DNA of 64,000 nucleotides from contig OX465282.1 of NCBI GenBank assembly GCA_949987705.1, forward strand, positions 88,772,070 to 88,836,069, in the 5' to 3' direction. The notes beneath the pieces are model-generated. The model was not told the origin of the DNA and did not search any database. It was given only the letters and a program-made list of their open reading frames with translations. The stretch's first letter is position 1. Each line of letters starts with the position of its first letter. Of the stretch, positions 18,803-28,625 are shown piece after piece. The stretch comes from Thereva unica (taxonomy: Eukaryota > Arthropoda > Insecta > Diptera > Therevidae). The translations under genes were made by a program, and so were the position numbers.

Positions 18803-19635
18803 AGGCTAATCGAAATACTGAGGCAGACCTTATTAGTTTCGAAACTCTCGGGCGCGCAACACGCCTATACAAAGGGCAAATCTACTGATACCGCTCTTCA
18901 CTCATTGGTCTCAACCATTAAAAAATCCCTCGAGGTCAAGGAGTATACATTAGTGCCATTCCTTGGCATAGAGGGAGCGTTTAACAATGCACTTCCGGAC
19001 GCCATAACCTTGGCCTTGACAGAGCAGAAAATCAAGGATTCGTTGGTGTCTCTCATCCACGAAATGCTAACTGCCAGGAAGGTGAGTTCGGTCCTAGGCT
19101 ACTGTTCGGTCTGAAGCGCCGTAAATAAAGGCACTTCGAAAGGAAGAGTTCTTTCCCTCTCCTATAGGGCGTAACTATGCCCCAGTTGTTGCGACCCATG
19201 GAGGCAGAGGGGCATCATTTCCTGACGTTGCTATCATGACAAAAGGCAAATTCCCCCAAGTCCTCTGTGATCTCGTGGAGGCGGTGTTACAAACCCTTTC
19301 AAGCTGGACTTCCACCCGTGGACTCAACGTTAACCCAATAAAAAAGGAAGTGATCCTCTTCACGAGGAGATATAAGATTTCTCCTTCAACACCTCCCCGG
19401 CTTAACAATGTTAGGCTCAAATTTAGTCCCAGACAAGAAACTCCTCTGGAATGAAAACATAGAACAGCGAGTTAAGAAAGCGAACATAGTGCTTTTCGCC
19501 TGCAAAAAATCCATTGGGAAGAAATGGGGCTTCTCCCCCCAGCATACTACGATGGATCTACACAGCGATCGTCCGCCCAATTCTCCTATACGTGGTCTTA
19601 GTATGGTGGCCAACGCTGAGTAGATCCACCTCCTA
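18803..19635 (+). pseudogene. Non-LTR retrotransposon family B, copy 1 (fragment)
   Basis: This RT fragment matches the copy at 44283-46039 over the segments GKSTDTALHSLVSTI, LPDAITLALTE, SLVSLIHEML and KGKFPQVLCDLVEA. A deletion removes the region around the catalytic YADD: the frame stops at 19114 and resumes near 19236. It starts with GGCTAATCGAAATA, the same point as copy 2, and breaks off near 19635, where copy 2 continues. It is dead. Confidence 0.8.
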
Positions 19636-20189
19636 ATTTAGCATTTCTTATGCTCCACAAACTTGGTAACCTCGAATGATTAGCTATCCAAGTGAAAATT
19701 CCATATCTTTGATACTTAACATATACTGTCGATTAAATTTTTTTAAGACCTGTAAACATATTTTATCAGTATAGAATATTAGTGCAAGTATTAAATTGAA
19801 ATTAAATGAGTAATTATAGCAAAGAAAGTTTTCGTTTATTGTGAAAATATCATAAAATAACTACAATAATAATTACATTCATTGAAAATTTAACAATTAT
19901 ATATTTAAAGTTTTTTTTTTTTATATTTATATAAAATATAATAAGTAGGTTTTGAATAAAACTAAGATGGAGTTAAATATTAATGAAAATTAATTCAGTT
20001 TTAATTCGAATTAGAATATGTATTGAATATGTATATGTTATACCGGATCCCGGTTGTAGAGCCGTTAAAGAAGAAGAAGAATTTGTAGGGCTTAACTAGT
20101 ATGTCTAGAGCTTAATTAGAATGAATAGGTATATAGAAAGATTCTAAAAAGGGAGAACAAGAAGGACTTAATTAGTTTTTGTAGCATAT
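19636..20189. other. AT-rich stretch with a possible RTE-type tail
   Basis: There is no coding signal. At 20043-20082, CGGTTGTAGAGCCGTTAAAG followed by four GAA/AAG triplets looks like the 3' tail of an RTE-type element, but only about 40 bases remain. Confidence 0.35.
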
Positions 20190-20625
20190 TTAGTCCGGTC
20201 AAATTAGACCAAAAAATAGGTATGAAGGTACATAAATTCGCACCTAGCTGAAAATTGGTAGGATTGTTCAAAGCACCGTTATAAATGAAATCTAAAAAGT
20301 CCCCATCGATCCGGCACCTGGAACTTGGATTTACTCGGGGTCAAAGGTCACAAAAACGGTTTTTTTGCGATTTTCAGCAAAACGGTAACTTTTATCATAA
20401 AATAGTGTTTACAAAGTTTGTAGATTATGCGATTACCTACAAAAAAGGATCTTATACATTTTCCCGTACGAATTGTAATTCATGTAATTCATCCAAGTTC
20501 CAGGTGCCGGATCGATGGGGACTTTTTAGATTTCATTTATAACGGTGCTTTGAACAATCCTACCAATTTTCAGCTAGGTGCGAATTTATGTACCCTCGGA
20601 TGTCTAAATTGACTGGACTAATAGT
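20190..20625. repeat. Palindromic element with perfect 104-bp arms
   Basis: Bases 20227-20330 are the exact reverse complement of 20491-20594; the spacer is 160 bp. The symmetry continues outwards in a more diverged form (TAGTCCGGTCAAATTAGAC near 20190 against GTCTAAATTGACTGGACTA near 20602-20620). No transposase is present. This is a fold-back or MITE-like element, and the identical arms imply recent origin or arm-to-arm conversion. Confidence 0.85.
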
Positions 20626-20650
20626 CCAGGAGAGATAGCGAAAAAATATT

Positions 20651-22069
20651 TAAAAGTTGAAATAAATCTACCCTGCGATTTCTTGACGCTATAATTAAGA
20701 GAAAAATCGTAGGAATTCAACGAATGTGTTTTGGATAAAATTGGTCCAGGGCAACAGGTGGTAAAAAGCTAATAATAGTAGCGAAAACACGTTTTTCCAC
20801 GTTTTGGGTACGAAAAAAGGGTTGTAAATACTACATAATAGTGCTTAGAAAGACGAAAATTATGAGTTTTGCACCATTAAAATCGATCAATAGGTTTTTG
20901 CAGAAAAATTCAAAAACCATTAAAAATTGCCGTTTTTTACATTTAATTATAGGGAGTGTAATTATCGTAGAACCTTGTGTCAGGGCTTAAATTGTGGCCA
21001 CTGATGGTGCCTACCTACATTAAAAAATTCATGGAAAAATAATGGTAAGTTTTGGAGGAAATCTCAAAAATGTAAAAACACCTGTTTCACAAAAAAAGGT
21101 TGAACAAGGCCCACAATGGTCCTAGAAATTTTTTGTTTGGCATTTTGGCTCGTGAAGGGTTGCTCTACAACCCCATTTTCATGAATTGTATGTAAGGTTT
21201 GATTTAACACCTTAAAAACCTGTTTGAAAACCACCTTTTTTCCAGTTTTTTTAATTAAAAACTTTACTTTTGAGTTTTTTCTTGAAATTGAATTTGACAG
21301 TTTTATTAGTTTGTTTTTCACCTGTTCTACAGGTCCAATTTTATTCGGAATATGTATATTCATATAATTCCTACGATTTTTCTCTTAATTATAGTGTTGA
21401 AAAATCGCATTTTTTTTGTTTTTAAGAAAAAGCTTACAAAGAAAACTCAAAAGAAGACCTTCTAATGCAAAAAATTGGAAAAAGGTGGTTTTCAAACAGG
21501 TTTTTAAGGTGTTAAATCAAACCTTACATACAATTCATGAAAATGGGGTTGTAGAGCAACCCTTCACGAGCCAAAATGCCAAACAAAAAATTTCTAGGAC
21601 CATTGTGGGCCTTGTTCAACCTTTTTTTGTGAAACAGGTGTTTTTACATTTTTGAGATTTCCTCCAAAACTTACCATTATTTTTCCATGAATTTTTTAAT
21701 GTAGGTAGGCACCATCAGTGGCCACAATTTAAGCCCTGACACAAGGTTCTACGATAATTACACTCCCTATAATTAAATGTAAAAAACGGCAATTTTTAAT
21801 GGTTTTTGAATTTTTCTGCAAAAACCTATTGATCGATTTTAATGGTGCAAAACTCATAATTTTCGTCTTTCTAAGCACTATTATGTAGTATTTACAACCC
21901 TTTTTTCGTACCCAAAACGTGGAAAAACGTGTTTTCGCTACTATTATTAGCTTTTTACCACCTGTTGCCCTGGACCAATTTTATCCAAAACACATTCGTT
22001 GAATTCCTACGATTTTTCTCTTAATTACAGCGTCAAGAAATCGCAGGGTAGATTTATTTCAACTTTTTT
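20651..22069. repeat. Large palindrome with near-identical arms of about 590 bp
   Basis: The left arm (about 20651-21240) and right arm (about 21480-22069) are reverse complements with almost no differences (one seen near 20692/22028, TATAATTAAG against TGTAATTAAG). The 240-bp centre is diverged and holds a weaker third copy of the arm tip (about 21332-21417). Each arm carries the same short ORF, so a 54-residue C-terminal stretch ending in VLQ..FFVKQVFLHF-like sequence is encoded on both strands. I do not recognise that protein and suspect it is not coding. Confidence 0.85.
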
Positions 22070-22228
22070 GCTATTCTTCCTGGACTATAATTTAGGTTTA
22101 GAAAAGGAGATAAATTTTCATAAATTTTCAACGCCTATTCAACTAGTAAAGACGTGACTTTTTCCGACTATAGAGAGGTTATTTTTCTATAGAAAATCCT
22201 TACTAATATTATAAATGCGAAAGTAACT

Positions 22229-22253
22229 CTGTCTGTCTGTCTGTCTGTCTGTT
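22229..22253 (+). repeat. (GTCT)n microsatellite at the Helitron head
   Basis: Six tandem tetranucleotides within the 5' section, followed by GTTACGCTTTCACGCCTAAA. This microsatellite and its flank are typical of the arthropod repeat to which the Helitron belongs. Confidence 0.85.
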
Positions 22254-22454
22254 ACGCTTTCACGCCTAAACCACTAAACCGATTTTGATGAAATTTGCTA
22301 CAGACATAGTTTAGACCTTGGAGACGGACATAGGCTACTTTTTATGGAGAAAAAAAGGGTTGAAGGGGGTGAAATGGGGTTCAATAAGTTGTAAGGGGAT
22401 TTTTTATCTTTACTTTTTTTTTCTATTGTATAAAAAGTAACTGACTGACAGACA

Positions 22455-25400
22455 ACGCACAGCCTAAACCGCTGGAGCTAAAGGGCTGAAATTTTGACAG
22501 TGCATCCCTATAGTGACGTTTACATCCACTAAAGAGCGATTTTTCGAAATTCATCCCCAAAGGGTGTGAAATAGGGTTTTTACAAACCGCTAAAGCTATG
22601 GGGCTGAAATTTGGACAGTGCATCCCTATAATGGAGTGGACATCCACTTCAAAGCGATTTTTCGAAATTTATCCCTTAAGGGGGTGAAATGGGGTTTATC
22701 CAAACCGTCTGAGCTATAGGGCTGAAATTTTGACAGTGCATCCCTATAATGGCGTGGACATCCACTATAAAGCGATTTTTCAAAATTCATCCCTTAAGGC
22801 TGTGAAATGGGGTCAACCCAAAACCACTGGAGCTATAGGGTTGAAATTTTAACAGTGGATCCCTATAATGAGGTGGACATCAACTAAAGAGCGATTTATC
22901 GAAATTCATCCCCTAAGGGTGTGAAATGGGGTTTTTACAAACCGCTAAAGCTATAGGGCTGAAATTTTGACAGTGCATCCCTATAGTGTCGTTTACATCC
23001 ACTAAAGAGCGATTTTTCGAAATTCATCCCCAAAGGGTGTGAAATAGGGTTTTTACAAACCGCTAAAGCTATGGGGCCGAAATTTTGACAGTGCATCCCT
23101 ATAGTGACGTTTACATCCACTAAAGAGCGATTTTTCGAAATTCATCCCCAAAGGGTGTGAAATAGGGTTTTTACAAACCGCTAAAGCTATGGGGCTGAAA
23201 TTTGGACAGTGCATCCCTATAATGGAGTGGACATCCACTTCAAAGCGATTTTTCGAAATTTATCCCTTAAGGGGGTGAAATGGGGTTTATCCAAACCGTC
23301 TGAGCTATAGGGCTGAAATTTTGACAGTGCATTCCTATAATGGCGTGGACATCCACTATAAAGCGATTTTTCAAAATTCATCCCTTAAGGCTGTGAAATG
23401 GGGTCAACCCAAAACCACTGGAGCTATAGGGTTGAAATTTTAACAGTGGATCCCTATAATGAGGTGGACATCAACTAAAGAGCGATTTTTCGAAATTCAT
23501 CCCCTAAGAGTGTGAAATAGGGTTTTTACAAACCGATAAAGCTATAGGGCTGAAATTTTGACAGTGCATCCCTATAATGGAGTGGACATCCACTATAAAG
23601 GGATTTTTCGAAATTTATCCCTTAAGGGGGTGAAATAGGGTTTATCCAAACCACTGGAGCTATAGGGTTGAAATTTTAACAGTGCATCCCTATAATGACG
23701 TGGACATCCACTATAAAGCGATTTTTCAAAATTCATCCCTTAAGGGGGTGAAATGGGGTTTATCCAAACCGCTGGAGCTATAGGGTTGAAATTTTAACAG
23801 TGGATCCCTATAATGACGTGGACATCCATTAAAGAGCGATTTTTCGAAATTCATCCCCTAAGGGTGTGAAATGGGGTTTTTACAAACCGCTTAAAGCTAT
23901 GGGGCTGAAATTTTGACAGTGCATCCCTATAGTGACGTTTACATCCACTAAAGAGCGATTTTTCGAAATTCATCCCCTAAGGGTGTGAAATAGGGTTTTT
24001 ACAAACCGCTAAAGCTATGGGGCTGAAATTTGGACAGTGCATCCCTATAGTGACGTTTACATCCACTAAAGAGCGATTTTTCGAAATTCATCCCCAAAGG
24101 GTGTGAAATAGGGTTTTTACAAACCGCTAAAGCTATGGGGCTGAAATTTGGACAGTGCATCCCTATAATGGAGTGGACATCCACTTCAAAGCGATTTTTC
24201 GAAATTTATCCCTTAAGGGGGTGAAATAGGGTTTATCCAAACCGCTGGAGCTATAGGGTTGAAAATTTAACAGTGCATCCCTATAATGACGTGGACATCC
24301 ACTATAAAGAGATTTTTCAAAATTCATCCCTTAAGGCTGTGAAATGGGGTCAACCCAAAACCACTGGAGCTATAGGGTTGAAATTTTAACAGTGGATCCC
24401 TATAATGAGGTTGACATCAACTAAAGAGCGATTTATCGAAATTCATCCCCTAAGGGTGTGAAATGGGGTTTTTACAAACCGCTAAAGCTATAGGGCTGAA
24501 ATTTTGACAGTGCATCCCTATAGTGTCGTTTACATCCACTAAAGAGCGATTTTTCGAAATTCATCCCCAAAGGGTGTGAAATAGGGTTTTTACAAACCGC
24601 TAAAGCTATGGGGCCGAAATTTTGACAGTGCATCCCTATAGTGACGTTTACATCCACTAAAGAGCGATTTTTCGAAATTCATCCCCAAAGGGTGTGAAAT
24701 AGGGTTTTTACAAACCGCTAAAGCTATGGGGCTGAAATGGACAGTGCATCCCTATAATGGAGTGGACATCCACTTCAAAGCGATTTTTCGAAATTTATCC
24801 CTTAAGGGGGTGAAATGGGGTTTATCCAAACCGTCTGAGCTATAGGGCTGAAATTTTGACAGTGCATCCCTATAATGGCGTGGACATCCACTATAAAGCG
24901 ATTTTTCAAAATTCATCCCTTAAGGCTGTGAAATGGGGTCAACCCAAAACCACTGGAGCTATAGGGTTGAAATTTTAACAGTGGATCCCTATAATGAGGT
25001 GGACATCAACTAAAGAGCGATTTATCGAAATTCATCCCCTACGGGTGTGAAATGGGGTTTTTACAAACCGCTAAAGCTATAGGGCTGAAATTTTGACAGT
25101 GCATCCCTATAGTGACGTTTACATCCACTAAAGAGCGATTTTTCGAAATTCATCCCCAAAGGGTGTGAAATAGGGTTTTTACAAACCGCTAAAGCTATGG
25201 GGCCGAAATTTTGTCAGTGCATCCCTATAGTGACGTTTACATCCACTAAAGAGCGATTTTTCGAAATTCATCCCCAAAGGGTGTGAAATAGGGTTTTTAC
25301 AAACCGCTAAAGCTATGGGGCTGAAATTTGGACAGTGCATCCCTATAATGGAGTGGACATCCACTTCAAAGCGATTTTTCGAAATTTATCCCTTAAGGGG

Positions 25401-27115
25401 GTGAAATGGGGTTTATCCAAACCGTCTGAGCTATAGGGCTGAAATTTTGACAGTGCATCCCTATAATGGCGTGGACATCCACTATAAAGCGATTTTTCAA
25501 AATTCATCCCTTAAGGCTGTGAAATGGAGTCAACCCAAAACCACTGGAGCTATAGGGTTGAAATTTTAACAGTGGATCTCTATAATGAGGTGGACATCAA
25601 CTAAAGAGCGATTTATCGAAATTCATCCCCTAAGGGTGTGAAATGGGGTTTTTACAAACCGCTAAAGCTATAGGGCTGAAATTTTGACAGTGCATCCCTA
25701 TAATGACGTTCACATTCACTAAAGAGCGATTTTTCGAAACTCATCCCCTAAGAGTGTGAAATAGGGTTTTTACAAACCGATAAAGCTATAGGGCTGAAAT
25801 TTGGACAGTGCATCCCTATAATGGAGTGTACATCCACTATAAAGCGATTTTTCGAAATTTATCCCTTAAGGGGGTGAAATAGGGTTTATCCAAACCGCTG
25901 GAGCTATAGGGTTGAAATTTTAACAGTGCATCCCTATAATGACGTGGACATCCACTATAAAGCGATTTTTCGAAATTTATCCCTTAAGCGGGTGAAATGG
26001 GGTTTATCCAAACCGCTGGAGCTATAGGGTTGAAATTTTAACAGTGGATCCCTATAATGACGTGGACATCCATTAAAGAGCGATTTTTCGAAATTCATCC
26101 CCTAAGGGTGTGAAATGGGGTTTTTACAAACCGCTAAAGCTATAGGGCTGAAATTTTGACAGTGCATCCCTATAGTGACGTTTACATCCACTAAAGAGCG
26201 ATTTTTCGAAATTCATCCTCTAAGGGGGTAAAATGGGGTTTTTACAAACCGCTAAAGCTATAGGGCTGAAATTTGGACAGTGCATCCCTATAATGGAGTG
26301 GACATCCACTATAAAGCGATTTTTCGAAATTCATCCCCTAAGGGGGTGAAATAGGATTTATCCAAACCGCTGGAGCTATAGGGCTTAAATTTTGACAGTG
26401 CATCTCTATAATGGCGTGGACATCCACTAAAGATCGATTTTTCGAAATTCATCCCCTAAAGGGGTGAAATGGGGTTTACCCAAACCGCTGGAGCTATAGG
26501 GCTGAAATTTTGACAGTGCATCCCTATAATGCCGTGAATATCCACTAAGAAGCGATTTTTCAAAATTCATCCCCTAAGGGGGTGAAATGGGGTTTATCCA
26601 AACCGCTACAGTTATAGGGCTGAAATTTTAACAGTGCATCCCTATAATGGCGTGGACATCCACTATAAGGCGATTTTTCGAAATTTATCCCCTAAGGGGG
26701 TAAAATGGGGTTTACCCAAACCGCTGGAGCTATAGGGCTGAAATTTTGACAGTGCATCCCTACAATGGCATGGACATCCACTAAGAAGCGATTTTTCGAA
26801 ATTCATCCCCTAAGGGGGTTAAATGGGGTAAGCCAAACCGCTGGAGCTAAACGGCTGAAATTTTGACAGTGCATCTCTATAATGAAGTGGACATTTACTA
26901 AGAAGCGATTTTTCGAAATTCATCCCCTAAAGGGGTGAAATGGGGTTACCAAACTACTGGAGCTACAGGGTTGAAATTTGGACAGTGCATCCCTATAATG
27001 ACGTGGACATCCACTAAGAGGCGATTACTCGAAATGCATCCCCTAAGGGGATGAAATGGGGTTAACCCAAACCTCTGAAGCTGAAGGGCTGAAATTTTGA
27101 CAGTGCATCCCTATA
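22455..27115 (+). repeat. Tandem satellite, about 40 copies of a 118-bp unit, with higher-order repeats
   Basis: Each unit runs AAACCGCT...AGCTATAGGG...GACAGTGCATCCCTATA...GACATCCACT...GCGATTTTTCGAAATT...AAGGG..GTGAAATGGGGTTT. Unit types differ by diagnostic changes: for example, the CAACCCAAAACCACTGG type falls at 22813, 23405, 24351, 24940 and 25531, spaced about 590 bp (five units) except for one eight-unit step. Units after about 25.7 kb are more diverged and lack the five-unit order. The 61-residue ORFs on the minus strand simply reflect the unit length and carry no coding evidence. Confidence 0.92.
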
Positions 27116-27442
27116 ATCACGTAGAATTGAATGACTCGAAATTCACTTTATTTAATATTCATATGTGATTGCTTCATAATTTCTTACATCCACGTAAATA
27201 GGCGAACAAACTTAACGAACGTTCGTCAAACCCTAAAATGTCACTTTTCTTGATGACATATACATGCCAATCTCTGCTTCAAAACTTGCAGATTTGTTGA
27301 GCAGAGGTGATATTCGCAGCAATTTGTTTACCATATTTATTAAAAAAATGCACTATAATAAACCCTTTTTAGGGATAATAACAGCTGACTTTTTTGTTGG
27401 TTTTTTTAAGGAAAAAATTGCACCTAATAAACAGTTTTTAAA

Positions 27443-27473
27443 GGCGTTGCAAGGCACGCCGGTTTTATGCTAG
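27443..27473 (+). terminator. Helitron 3' hairpin and CTAG end
   Basis: GGCGT (27443-27447) pairs with ACGCC (27456-27460), followed by GGTTTTATG and CTAG. In Helitrons this hairpin marks the end of the transposed strand. Confidence 0.75.
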
Positions 27474-27594
27474 TAAGTAATATTTATGTCCTCCAAAATC
27501 TAAATAGTAGAATTATTAGGCCCTGAAGAGTAGCAAAAGTTCGACTCGGGTAAGCAGAAGGATACTTACCGCATTCGCTGAAACCATTTCTATG

Positions 27595-27775
27595 CACGCT
27601 TGAGGAAATCTCGAAGATTGGGATCCTGCAACCTAGAAGATTCAGAGAAGAAACGACACTTGAACAGGTTTTAACTGGGAGCACTATGGCATCATAATGG
27701 GCCTATCCTTTTGCCCTAAGTATATGAACTCAAACCAACAGCTCAGCCATATCTAATCTAACTTAACTTAAGTCT
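27595..27775 (+). pseudogene. Non-LTR family B, 3' terminal fragment
   Basis: It matches the 3' end of the copy at 45846-46039: GAAATCTCGAAG, ATCCTGCAACCTAGAAGATT, GAAGAAACGACA, GGGCCTATCC and GCTCAGCCATATCTAA, ending in the same CTAAY-type tail. Only the last 180 bp remain. Confidence 0.75.
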
Positions 27776-27859
27776 TTTCTTGGAGAAAATTTGAACCAAT
27801 AGGTATGTTATAAAAAAGTTATTTGTAAATTTTAATCAGTGCTCTACTTTCAATTATTA

Positions 27860-28517
27860 ACTTCCCAGTATAGGAAGTTATTGTAATCGGTCCGAAAATC
27901 GAAATCGAAAATTTCAACGTATTTTCATCTTTCAAGGTCCCAGGAGCATTTTAAGCAAAAAATTGGGGGGAAGTATGTGTGTGTGTGTGCGTACGGATGT
28001 GGTCATTTTTTCCTGCACGATATCGCGCGAACCAAAACTGATATCGACTTCGTTGAGGTGTCGTTCGAAGCGTATCAACCGAAATATGATCTGAAAAGAT
28101 TTGACTTAAGTGATTTTTGTACCTGCACGATATCGCGCGAACTATAAAAGATATCGACTTAGTTGACGTGCCGTTCGAAGAGTATTAACCAAAATATGAT
28201 CTGAAAAGATTTTCATAAAATTGGGTCGAGCCGTTTTTTTGTTTAAGCGGCGTAAGTGATTTTTGTACCTGCACGATACCGCGCGAACTAAAAACTATAT
28301 CGACTTCATTGAGGTGCCGAATAACATTAACACATCAACTTTATATACATTTTCGTCATCCTAATCTTGTAAATGCGCACATTTAGTTTGACATTTTAGC
28401 GAAAATATTGATAAACAATTGTGACAAATTCTCGGTATTATACATATATTCTATATTGCCTATTGTTCATTTATTATTAAAATATCATAATATTCAACAT
28501 CCATCATACTGGGAAGT
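27860..28517. mobile_element. PIF/Harbinger-like MITE with internal tandem units
   Basis: The ends are a perfect 12-bp inverted repeat, ACTTCCCAGTAT / ATACTGGGAAGT, flanked by TTA on both sides (27857-27859 and 28518-28520); a TWA target duplication is the PIF/Harbinger signature. Inside, CCTGCACGATATCGCGCGAA and the following GATATCGACTT..GTTGA..TG recur at about 28012, 28121 and 28268. There is no transposase. Confidence 0.82.
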
Positions 28518-28524
28518 TTATCGT

Positions 28525-28625
28525 GTGGACCGAACGGGTCGAACCCACATCCCTACTAGTTTAATGTTGTGCCTGAACAAAGCCCTGCTCCAATTTCAGG
28601 TCCTTGCGAAGTTTGATCCAGCTTA
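28525..28625 (-). other. tRNA-like fragment or SINE head
   Basis: The minus strand carries GTGGGTTCGACCC, a good T-arm / B-box match, preceded by ATTAAACTAGTAGGGAT and a poor D-arm-like CTTTGTTCAGGCAC. It recalls a tRNA-Lys-derived sequence but no clean cloverleaf forms, so it is at best a decayed tRNA-derived repeat. Confidence 0.3.

Larger units (their letters stand above)
22197..27473 (+). mobile_element. Non-autonomous Helitron packed with satellite repeats
   Basis: The 5' end is TCCTTACTAATATTATAAA at 22197, preceded by A. The 3' end is CTAG at 27470-27473, followed by T. Nine bases before CTAG is a hairpin with stem GGCGT/ACGCC (27443-27460). Helitrons insert between A and T, start with TC and end CTRR after a short hairpin, so all four signs agree. 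The (GTCT)n head and the opening sequence match a Helitron-like repeat common in arthropods. No Rep/helicase frame is present. About 88% of the body is the 118-bp tandem array. A short ORF at 27264-27473 is unrecognised. Confidence 0.82.

Noticed and set aside
21064..21655. Conserved protein encoded on both palindrome arms
   Set aside because: The identity of the two ORFs follows from the inverted DNA repeat; there is no recognisable domain. Kept only as a structural observation.
22423..25364. Repeated minus-strand ORFs of about 61 residues in the satellite array
   Set aside because: Their length and sequence follow the 118-bp unit; the same words recur because the DNA repeats. There is no start context, domain or selection signal.
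22455..27115. CRISPR-like array
   Set aside because: Units are contiguous with no unique spacers, the period is 118 bp, and the DNA is clearly eukaryotic.
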